A DNA stretch of 64,000 nt. Source: Atherix ibis. Lineage: Eukaryota > Arthropoda > Insecta > Diptera > Athericidae. The translations under genes and the position numbers were made by a program. Shown piece after piece: positions 23,474-32,744 of this stretch; within the stretch, counting starts at the first letter, position 1, and the number at the start of each line of letters is the position of its first letter. The notes beneath the pieces are model-generated. The model saw only the letters and a list, made by a program, of their open reading frames with translations, had not been told where the DNA came from and made no database searches. The stretch lies in the NCBI GenBank assembly GCA_958298945.1, contig OY282606.1:52403920-52467919 (forward strand). The letters run 5' to 3'.

Positions 23474-24750
23474 AGGGTTTTCCAATAAGAGTAATATTAT
23501 TTCTAAGAGACATTTCGGTCATTTGTAATATGTCATGATCTGTTTTTTCTTCTTCATTGTATTCAGTAATGTTTACAATTTTATTCTGGAGAGATATACA
23601 TAAGAACAACATTTATAAATTATACAATTTTATTATCAAAATAATCGTTCTCCAATTGCAACTTTTCGTGCGATTTTGCCATTTTACGGCCGTAATAATC
23701 GTCCAACTGTGCTCGCTATTCATCGAATTGTTAAAAATTTCGAGAGTACATTTTATTTACATTATGTTCAAGTGCCAATAAGATAAAGAACCGCTCGAAG
23801 TAATGAAAATATTGCCTGCCGTTCAGGCAAGTCTTGCTGAAGACCGTAATTTGTCGATTCCAAGACGTTCTCAAGAATTGGGACTGTCTCAAACCACAAC
23901 CTGGCGGATTTTGAGAAAGGATTTGGGCTTGCATCCATATAAAATTATTATCACTCAAGAACTGAAGCCATTGGACCACCGTAAACGTTGTGAATCTGTT
24001 GATTTTGTCTTGGAACAACTTGAAAACGATAACGATTTTTTAAAGAAAATCATCTTCTCCGATAAGACTCACTTTTATCTGAGTGGTGCGGTAAATAAAC
24101 AAAACTGTCGATTCTGGTGCGAATAAAATCCAAAAATTATTCATGAACACCTAAATTGACAGTTTGGTGTGGTTTTTGGTCTGTAGTGGAATCATCGGTC
24201 CGTCCTTCTTTCGAAATAAAGCTGGTAACACCGTTACTGTCAATGGAGAGCGGTATAGATCGATGATAACCAACTTTTTATGGCCGAAATTGGAAGAAGT
24301 TGATCTTGGCAACATCTGGTTCCAACAAGACGGTGCTACGTGCCACACAGCATGTGCAACAACCGAATTATTGCGAAAAAAGTTTGGAGATTCGATTATT
24401 TCAAGAAATTGTGACATTGAATGGCCTCCAAGAAGTTGTGATTTAACACCATTAGACTATTTCTTGTGGGGTTATTTGAAGTAATTAGTCTTTAGCAATA
24501 AATCTGACTCTCTTCAAGCTTTAAAAGTCAATATTGATCGTGCTATTCATGACATACGACTTGATCGAAAATTGGGTTCATCGAATTCGTTCCAGTAAAA
24601 GAAGTCGTGGAGGCCATTTAAATAACGTTTTATTCAGAACTTAATTGTATCGATTGTACTTCACATTAAATAAAAAACATTTGAATTTTCTTAACAATTA
24701 GTGTATTGTTTTTTAAAAAAGAAATCATATCACTCTTATTCGAAAACCCT
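23474..24750 (+). mobile_element. Family D DD41D (rosa-like) mariner, defective copy
   Basis: A 1.28 kb element whose ends are inverted copies: AGGGTTTTCC at 23474 and CGAAAACCCT at 24741-24750, with matching sequence inward for about 31 bases. It carries a nearly full-length transposase reading frame with stops and frameshifts. The copy at 56139-57420 has the same length and structure, and the window begins with a third 3' end. This copy lies inside a family B element. Confidence 0.9.
23643..24644 (+). pseudogene. Broken DD41D mariner transposase (family D, copy at 23.6 kb)
   Basis: The N-terminus reads TFRAILPFYGRNNRPT. A helix-turn-helix part, including SIPRRSQELGLSQTTTWRIL, spans about 23850-23920. 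The first catalytic Asp is in IIFSDKTHF near 24060. A TAA stop interrupts at about 24124, and a frame change follows. The second Asp is in WFQQDGATCH and the third in CDLTPLDYFLW. Counting residues between them gives 41, the spacing of the DD41D group described from Ceratitis rosa, rather than the 34 of standard mariners. A stop replaces the residue after WGYLK at 24482. Near 24560 about 15 bases present in the 57 kb copy are missing. Not functional. Confidence 0.88.
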
Positions 24751-24930
24751 TTATTTTATTCAAATAAAAATTATCCAGTCTGATCCAATATCCTTTGCCA
24801 TATTTTTGGCAGCTCATAAAATTTTTGTTCGTTGCTGGCAAAAAACTGATTCAAGCGATTTTTGACATTCTCATTTCAATTAAAAGTTTTGACATTTAAA
24901 AAATTTTCTAGAGACCGGAACAAATGATAA

Positions 24931-25124
24931 CCGAAAATGACTTGATGAGTGATTTGCCTCGAAAGAGAAGGAATTTTTTTGGCGTGGTATCCACAAATTG
25001 TCCGAGAAATAGGAAAAATGTGTAGCTAGCAAAAGCAAGTACGTTGAATAAATTTGTTTTTGCTTTCTATGAAAATAACATGTTTTCTTGTATAAAAAAC
25101 AGCGGATTTAAGCTTATACAACTG
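24931..25124 (+). mobile_element. 3' end of a family A (mauritiana-like) mariner
   Basis: The piece begins in the C-terminal coding part, at the sequence seen near 3500 in copy 1, and runs through the stop region to the terminal repeat (core reverse complement at about 25096-25119). The right end joins family B sequence through the same junction seen at 3681-3740, apart from the target TA now reading TC. Confidence 0.85.
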
Positions 25125-25411
25125 TCAGTTTAAATATTAACAACTATAAGCTTAATAATAAAATATTGTTCAGTCTGATACAATCTTTCTGGTAGCTCAC
25201 AAAATGTTTGTGTTTTGCTGGCAAAAAACTGATCCAAGTCATTTTTGACCTCCTCATTTCAATTAAACGTTTTACCGTCTAAAAAATTTTGTAGAGACCG
25301 GAACAAATGATAATCGAAAGGTGCTAGATCTGGAGAGTATGGTGGGTGTGGCAACATATCTCATCCAAGCCCTAAAAGCTTTTGCCGAGTGGTCAAATTT
25401 GTCTGTGGTTT
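25125..25411 (-). mobile_element. Family B fragment duplicated together with the family A junction
   Basis: This stretch matches 3682-3985 of the first family B copy nearly base for base, including the short tract between the family A end and the transposase end. It lacks about 17 bases present there near 3740. It ends abruptly at 25411, where family C sequence begins. The open frame over 25321-25587 is a chimera of the wrong strand of B with an inverted piece of C, not a gene. Confidence 0.85.
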
Positions 25412-26080
25412 CTTTGCTTGTGCGCGAATTTTTGGCTAAAAACAACATACTAATAATGCCGCAGCCACCGTATTCCTCAGATCTGCCCCCTGTGACGTTT
25501 TCTTGTTATCATGGTACAAAAGCCAATTTTTGTTCTTCCACAAATCCGGGCGTTTCTCTCGGATTGCTTCGCACAACTTGCGCATAACTTGCAGGTAATA
25601 TTTCTTATTGACCGTTCTACCCTATGGCAAGAACTCATGATACACCACGCCCCAGTAATCGAAGAAAACTGTAAGCAAAACTTTCACATTCGACCGAACT
25701 TGGCGCGCATTTTTCGGTCTTGGCTCGTGCGGCAGCTTCCATTGGGATGATTGAGTTTTGGTTTCCATGTCTGGAGCAAATTGATTCGTCACCAGTTATG
25801 ACCCGTTGGAGCAAATTTGGGTTATTGCGGACAGAGTCCAACAGCTCTTTAGCAATGTTAATGCCATGCTGTTTTTGGTCGAAAATGGGCAAAAATCGAA
25901 GACGAGCCAAAACACGTGCAAGCAAAGCAGCTGTAAAAAATTAACTGAACATTCAAAATGGCCGAACTTAGCAGCATAAGTGAGAGATATGAGTACCAAA
26001 ATAATGCCACAAAAATCGAAAATAGAATATACGTAACCCGCGGAAATTCAAAATTCCCGATACTTTTTGTACAGACCTCG
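25412..26080 (-). mobile_element. Family C mariner fragment with a small internal inversion
   Basis: The right terminal repeat ends ACAGACCTCG at 26080 and is followed by TA. Transposase pieces read on the minus strand: QKQHGINIAKELLDSV, LLQRVITGDES with the first catalytic Asp kept, then frameshifted wording to LWKNKNWLL near 25525. At 25414-25496 an 83-base segment lies in the opposite orientation, encoding SLLVREFLAKNN on the plus strand. Everything 3' of that segment in the element is lost. The N-terminal deletion is the same as in the 10.3-11.2 kb copy. Confidence 0.88.
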
Positions 26081-27645
26081 TACACCTACAAACTGAATGT
26101 TTTGCGATTTATTTTGAAACTATTTAAAAAAAACTGTTTAATCCCTCGTTACACACATTATACAGTTTTTTTTATTATGGAAACTTACCATAATCAATCT
26201 TAATCTTAAGTTATTTGGCCTTTCCCAACCAAATACCACTTTTTTATACAAACAATTTTCGAATTTTATTTTAGCAACTTTTTGAATAATTTTTCAATCG
26301 CGTAAAACAAAAGAGAATGGAGAAGAAGAAAAAACCAGTAACAAAATTTATTTGAAAATTTGTATTTGATTGATGCGATGCGATCACACAGCGGTGAGTA
26401 CGAGAAACTTTTACTACACATCATGTCATTATAGATGGAGTACATAAAGGGTAGTAAATTATATTTTTGATGTTTTTCGACATAAACATGCATTTACTAC
26501 TTTTTATCCATTAAAGTTAAACCTATTATACAATGGCGCTTGAGGCGCAAACGTTTTTTCTTTTTGTAAGTAATATTTAAAAAAAGAGTGCAAAGTCAGA
26601 AAAATGGAGAGTACATAGTTTTGTAGGTCAAGAACAGTATTTAAAAAAAAACTAACACAAAAATATTTTTCACTAAAAATTACTTTGCTAAAAAATAGTT
26701 TAGCCTAAAAGAGTAAAAAAAGGAGTCTTTCCCGAACGAAAAACAATACTTTTAAGTCAACCACAGCTACAGCAACAGAGCGACACATATTTTTCCAAAT
26801 ATTTTCTCCAATCAGCGACAATCATAATTTTGTCATTCCTCTTCTTTTGCGAGTAGTTTTTTCTCAAATAATCCGTTTAGGATTCAAAAACTGACTGTGG
26901 AAGCGAGTGAAAGAAAGAAAAAGAATAGGACAAACTCCTCATCCCTAATAGTTTTGGCGGTCATAACAGTTTTTCTCTCTCAAAAAAAAATAATTTGTAA
27001 ACGTGTAAGAACATTTTTTTTTCTCTATTAAATCAATAGGAAAATAGGAGAAAAGTATTTTATTTGACTGAGAAGAAAAGAGATGCTAAATTGGCATTGA
27101 TCGGATCAACTGTAAGTAAACTGATATGAAAGAAGAGAGAAAAACAAATTGCATATGAAAAACAATAATAACAACGAAACAGACGGAGAAGAAGGAAGAA
27201 TTTTTTCTGACGTCTTTTTAGCCTCTCTGATTAAATTCAGCACATGTTCTTGGAGGATTTTCGTTTTCTCTTTAAATAATTTTTTAAAAATATTTTTTCA
27301 TTAATTTTGCCTAAAAAAGAAAAAAGATTTTTACGGTGCGTATTTAAAAATATTTTTTCATTAATTTTGCCTAAAAAAGAAAAAAGATTTTTAAGTTTAA
27401 TAGCATTGGTGATAATCGTTGAGGGGCCATTGTCTTCTGTGCTAATGCTTACGTAACGTCCAATCCATTCGGAACGATTTTTATCATTCATCCTCTTCGC
27501 ACTAATAAGGCACGAATATGGGCGTATATATACACGCACTCGTATGTTAAAAAGTATGCACAAAAAATGATTTTTTTTTTATAATAATTTATATAATTCC
27601 TAAATTTTCCCTCTTCTTGATTATGCTTTTTGTTTTGCGTTTTTA
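26081..27645. other. AT-rich noncoding stretch
   Basis: No gene is supported. It contains the perfect 60-base tandem duplication at 27283-27402, listed separately. A GCG|GTGAGT donor-like site at about 26391 is not preceded by a convincing open exon. Confidence 0.5.
27283..27402. repeat. Tandem duplication, 60 bp unit, two copies
   Basis: The stretch from TTTAAAAATATTTTTTCATT through GCCTAAAAAAGAAAAAAG occurs twice, offset by exactly 60 bases, with no difference I can see over about 50 bases. The bases CGGTGCG close the first unit only. Identity suggests a recent event. Confidence 0.9.
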
Positions 27646-28897
27646 CCAGGTGTATAAGCTTAAATCCGCTGTTTTTTAGTTAAAAAAACACATGTTTTTT
27701 TTTAGAAAGCAAAAACAAAATTTATTTAAAGTACTTGCCCTCGCTAGCTACATATTTTTCCCATTTCTCGGGCAATTTGTGGATACCACGCGAAAAAAAT
27801 TCCTTCTTTTTCGAGGCAAACCACTCATCAAGCCATTTTCGGACGTCTTTGTAAGAATCGAAGTGCTGCTCAGCGAGCATGTGGCCCATCGACGAAAACA
27901 GGTGGTAATCGGAAGGGGTCAGGTCTAGGAAATAAGCGAGGTGGGGTAGCACCTCCCAGTTGAGTTTCGGACCATTTTTGAAGTGTACGATGGTGCGTTG
28001 TCGTGGAGGAAAAATCAGCTTGTCATGTCTTTGTTGATAATCCGTACTTTTTTCACGCAGAGCATGGTGCAATTTGATCAGTTGTTGATGGCAGCGGTGG
28101 ACATTGACAGTTTTACCGGGTTTCAACATCTCATAGTAGACGATACCCTGCTGATCCGACCAAACGCACAGCACCGAAGCAATTTGGTCTTGAGGAAGAT
28201 GTTGATGGTTGGTCGGGATCAACCAACGATTTCTTGCATTTAGGATTCTCGAAATATATCCACTTTTCATTGCCTATCACAATCCGATGCAGGAACGACT
28301 TTCTTTTTTGTCTGATGAGCGCGATTTCGCGTGTGTTTTGGCGTCGCTCCATCTGCCAATCGTTCAATTCATGCGGCACCCATTTTCCGATCCTTTCAAT
28401 CTTCCCCATGGTACGCATATGCATGGAAATGGCTGGTTGAGTAATACTCAATTGCTCCGTGAGCATTTTTTGTTATCGAGTATCGTCTTCGTCCAAAAAA
28501 GCCTGCAATTCTCTTTTTTGCGATTGTGTATCGTCCAAAAGAGCCTACAAGTCAAAATTTCCATCTTTGAACCGACAAAACCAATCTCGGCACATTGTTT
28601 CCGATAAAAAACTGTCACAATAACCCTCCATAAGCATTCAATACGATTCGGCAGATAATTTCTTCAAACTGAAGCAGAAAAGCAGAGCTTCCCGCATATG
28701 CTCTTTTTCTGGCACAAAACTAGACAAGATTACCCAAGGAAAAATATACGTTGTTGTACGAAATTGCTGACAATGTGCACTGATTAGTATTGATAGATGT
28801 CAAACTCGTAAAAAAAAGTATAGCGTGTCCATGGTAGCTTAATTCACTCACTCAAACCATCTATGACCAAACAGCGGATTTAAGCTTATATACCTGG
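27646..28897 (-). mobile_element. Family A mauritiana-like mariner, defective copy 2
   Basis: A 1.25 kb element with clean TA on both sides (27644-27645 and 28898-28899). Both terminal repeats start CCAGGT and contain TATAAGCTTAAATCCGCTGT or a one-base variant. This is the best-preserved set of ends in the window and defines the family's terminal repeat as about 28 bases. Confidence 0.95.
27722..28727 (-). pseudogene. Broken mauritiana-type transposase (family A, copy 2)
   Basis: Minus-strand reading. The start codon matching ATG in copy 1 is TTG at 28727-28725. N-terminal wording follows with insertions near 28500-28540, where a CGTCCAAAAGAGCCT-type phrase is repeated. ITQPAISMHMRTMGKI (about 28440-28400) belongs to the helix-turn-helix region. 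IVIGNEKWIYFENP shows the first catalytic Asp replaced by Asn. The second catalytic region is frameshifted near 28010. The third, LDLTPSDYHLF, keeps its Asp. The C-terminus GIHKLPEKWEKYVASEGKYF ends with TAA at 27722-27724. Frame breaks at about 28250 and 28470 exclude function. Confidence 0.9.
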
Positions 28898-31079
28898 TAA
28901 ATCATAAATAATGTGAATTATTTGTATTAATTATGAAGGAGAGAACAATTTTTTTTTTCAAATAAATTGTAGACATTAGTAGTGGTTTGTAAAATTTACT
29001 AATGAGAAAAAGGTGGTTTTTTTTAAAAAAATTTTTAATTTGAACTCTTTTATTATTTATCAAATTCGATATTTACGATTTTTTGTTTTTGTTCAATAAA
29101 TAGTTTTTTTTTTATCTTAATTGAGACTGTCTTTTTATTAAAATTCTTAAACTTAAAGTATAAAGGATGTGGGATATAAAAATGGTTTTTTTTTCTTATT
29201 TAAATTTATGATTAAGTCATTTTTGAAAAGTCACCAACTACAATTGCTTTGTAATAATTCATTCTCCATTGTAGGCGTCGAGAGATTAATTTAAAATCGA
29301 ATATGGAATATATGAATTTTTTGGATTCATTGAAACTAAGTAATTCTAATCAAATAAATCAAAGATTTTTTTTTTTTTTTGACTTTGTAAAGAAAATAAT
29401 ATCATAATTAAAAAAGCTAACATAATAGTCGGCTTTTAGTGAATCTATTTTTAAGGTGATTAACGAGATTGATATCTCAAATATGGATAGATCGTAGGTT
29501 GTCTAAAAATTCAGATGGAAGCGATTTTCTGATAAGTAAATTATGGATTTTTTTAATGTTTTTTTAATATTTCTTTTTTGTTTTTATTGATCAGTTGGCA
29601 AAAAAAATATTATGAACAAAAAGAAAAATTTCAAAATTGGCAAATATTAATTTATTTTATACAATATATTAAAAAAAATTTCGATTAAGTAAAAAAAAAA
29701 GAATTCTGACTAGAATATATTATTAGAAAAAAATTAAAATTCCTAAAATTGTTGGTTGTTTTTAAATATTTTTAATTAAACTAAAAATAGGAAAATCAAA
29801 TTTTCAAAAAGGTAATATTTTTTTCTAATTCAGAATCAAAAAAATTATGAGTTTTTTCTGTACTTTTTTAATTAAATATTTTTTTTTTTTTAAATTCATT
29901 TATTCTATTTATTTTTATAGAAATATAGGTCCTTTTCTAGTATTTAGGTTTTAGTAAAATATCCTAAAATTTTCTATTGAACTTTTTTTTCAAAATAATA
30001 TTATTTGAAGGAAGGTGAATTCTTTTTGCTTAAAGCTTAAAAAACTTTATTAGAGCCAGTTTCAAAAAAAAATTTAGTGGATCTTTGGTTTTCAAAATTC
30101 CTTCGATAGTTTTTAGACAATTTTTATTTGAAAATTAAAATATTTCAAGATTAATTTAGTAATAATTCTGATGAGATGATAGGAAGAATTTTATGGATTT
30201 AAAAAAAAAAACTCTTTTTCTATAAGATATTCTATTAAAAATAAATAAATTTACTGCAAGAATATTAGTAGAAAAATTAAAAACTTTCATTAATTATAAT
30301 TAAAACTACCGACGGAAAAGTCTGACAGCAACAAAAACCGTCGCATAGTCAAAGCGTTTTGAGATGTCGCCTTCTAAAAATTTCTGAAAAACTTTAGTAA
30401 ATATTTTAAAGAATAAAAAAAATAAAATTGGACAAAATTCAAATAAAAACTAACATTTTAGCGAAAGATAGTATTTTAAAATTTTTTTCTTTATTTCAAA
30501 GTAATTGAAAAAATTAAATAAAAATTTCAAAAAATCATTAAAAATATTATAGATTAAAACTCGGAAATTTACGGTTAAAAAATTTGTTTTTTTTTTTAAA
30601 AAAAAGCGTAGAAAATCTTTAAAAAAATAATCTATACAATTTAAAAATTTTAAATTTAATTGAAATTTTTGGGAGGGGTGGAAGGGGGGCGGGGTTTAGT
30701 GAAGAAGCAACAAAATATTAAGAAAAATGATTAACTTTTCTTTTTTTTTAAATATTTTGCTATAATTTAAGGAAATATTTTGCACTTTTTCCTTAATCTT
30801 ATTAAGGTAAGAAAAATTATTATAATGATTTTTCATTGTTAATTAAAAACAATTAAGATTAAATGCACTTTGATCAAGTCAGAATTGATTTGAAATAAAA
30901 AAAGAAAATGAAGATAAAAATATAAAATTTTAACACAAAATTAAAAAATCATTTTTGAATGGAAAGTAAAAATTAATTAAATTTAAACTATAAAAAATAA
31001 AAACCAAGAAAAAATCTTGGAAACTTTTTAAAAATCGTGGAAATTTATTGCTTGTATTAACAAGAGTTGGCAGAAACAG
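28898..31079. other. AT-rich noncoding stretch
   Basis: Extremely A/T-rich with long homopolymers and no usable open frame. The one compositional exception is a G-rich motif at 30671-30694. Confidence 0.7.
30671..30694 (+). other. G-quadruplex-type motif
   Basis: G runs of 3, 4, 6 and 4 are separated by loops of 1, 5 and 1 bases, the standard quadruplex pattern. The flanks are almost pure A/T. Confidence 0.65.
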
Positions 31080-32560
31080 AGCAGATTCAATGTGCTCCCA
31101 ATCAAAACGAAGGAGGAAGCGAGAACGGTGATCAGTCCTTTGCTGTCACAGTTCAACGGGCATCAGCTGTGTAGCATCCATTTTCCGATGAAATTTATTG
31201 CCGGCCCATTAAAATGCACTGTCTGGTCGTTGCGTCGTGTTGGTAAAGGTCCAGACTCAGTGTCTGACGTAACAATAGCCAATCAGCATACAAACTCTCC
31301 GAAATGCGAGCGATGCGTTTTGTGACAAGTACGAGAGCTGCTGCTGCTGGTGATCAATGATCGTATCGGGTCGGGGTGAAAATCATCGTCACCGACGGCA
31401 GGAATGTTACATAACAGTTCTATCGCCATTTTTTTTTTGTAATTTATTATTTCTTTCTTTTTAATTTGTATTTTCTTCTGGTTTTTTTTTTAATTTTTGG
31501 TTGCAAGTATATTGCACCGCAACCCTTTTTGCATTGAAGTTCGCTGTACCCCTTCACTCCGAGACCGTAATTTTCCAGTTTTCTCTTTAAACCTTCAACC
31601 GTTAAGATTCAAACTGCCATTAAACATGTTTTATTGTCCAAAAAAAAAAAAGAGAAGAAAATTTAAAAAAAAAAACGAAAACGTACAAGGATAAACTGTA
31701 CTAAATTCCGTAATCGAAAAAGTATAACTGTCAGTGAGAAAAAAGGATTGAAGGCAAAGAGTGACAAGAAGAAAAAATCACATTAAGAATTATGCAACAA
31801 TGGCTGCTGCGGTGTGCTGGTGCATATACGAGCATGCTAAGTGACGGACCAAGCGAGCAGTAAACTCGGTTTTTTGCTTGTAATTGATTTTTTTTTTAAC
31901 AGTAAACCTAAACGTGGTCGGATTGAGATGCACTTTTCGTATGGTAACGAAGTGAATTTCTGCCGAAGACCTCGAAACAGTTTGTTCGTAATTTATTTTA
32001 ATGGTTCAGGGTTCATTGTCGACCATTAATATTTATGCATAACGGTTAGGGCTGCTGGTATCATTTTGTCAAGGACGAAGGATTCGGTTTTTTTTGTCTC
32101 GTTTTACAGTTACATTTTCTCATATTTTTTTTGGTTGGTTACTCGTTTTTCCTTTTGGAGATTTTTTTTGCTCTTCCATGACAATGTGGGGAATCTCACG
32201 GAAGTGATGGTATTTTCTTGCACAAAAACTCACAGCAACTCATAAATGAGGAATCAGTGCGACCTTCAGGCGATTGCCGAAATCCCGTAACGAATTGAAT
32301 TCCATTGTCAGAGACGAAACTACCCCAAATTTTCATAATAAGGGAATGAGTTCTGTCTGCTTTTTAGATTTTCGTGTGTATTGTGAAATTGTTCGTGTAT
32401 GAGTCAATATAGGTTTTTGGTTCCATATGCAGTAACGACCTTAAGAACAGATAATCACACGATGGGAATTTAAAGTTTGGGTAAAGTGCTTCCATTTTGA
32501 TGAAGTCTCGAATAAATTACCATCAACAGTGGGTTAATGATAACAGTCATCGACAGTGGT
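31080..32560. other. Complex, GC-richer block, possible regulatory or 5' untranslated DNA
   Basis: This block breaks the AT-rich pattern, mostly at 31080-31400 and 31790-32560. It holds a CAGCTG E-box near 31168, a TGACGTAA CRE-like word near 31266 followed by CCAATCA, and an ATG at 31801 (ACAATGG context) that opens only 14 codons. Upstream of that ATG, the sequence with CTGTCAGTGAG near 31727-31737 resembles an insect initiator followed by a leader. Open frames at 31092-31325, 31497-31694 and 31841-32029 show no domain. I support no exon here, only unusual composition. Confidence 0.35.
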
Positions 32561-32744
32561 TTAAGATATTTTCGCACTTTAGTTTTTAAGCAGTTTTTTC
32601 TTTAAAATCAAAAAGTTCGTTTTTTTTTTTTTTTTTATTGAGTACATTTTTTTTTTTATTTTTTTTTTGTACATGATCTTTTCGTTATAGTTTCTAAATA
32701 AAAATATTTATTTTATTGAATATAAAATTGCAAAAATTCACAAA

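Larger units (their letters stand above)
23405..24936 (-). mobile_element. Family B mariner, second copy, split by a family D element
   Basis: Left piece 23405-23473 begins TTGGATTGTCCAGAAAGTAA after a TA and matches the family B end seen near 4517. Right piece 24751-24936 carries the end of the transposase in minus orientation (reading near the IRLDN wording seen at 3.72 kb). A family D element lies between them. The right piece stops at 24931-24936, where the sequence switches to family A within a shared CCGAAA. This copy is thus both interrupted and truncated. Confidence 0.7.

Noticed and set aside
25321..25587. Plus-strand frame that looks like part of a transposase
   Set aside because: A chimera of antisense family B and an inverted family C piece, not a gene.
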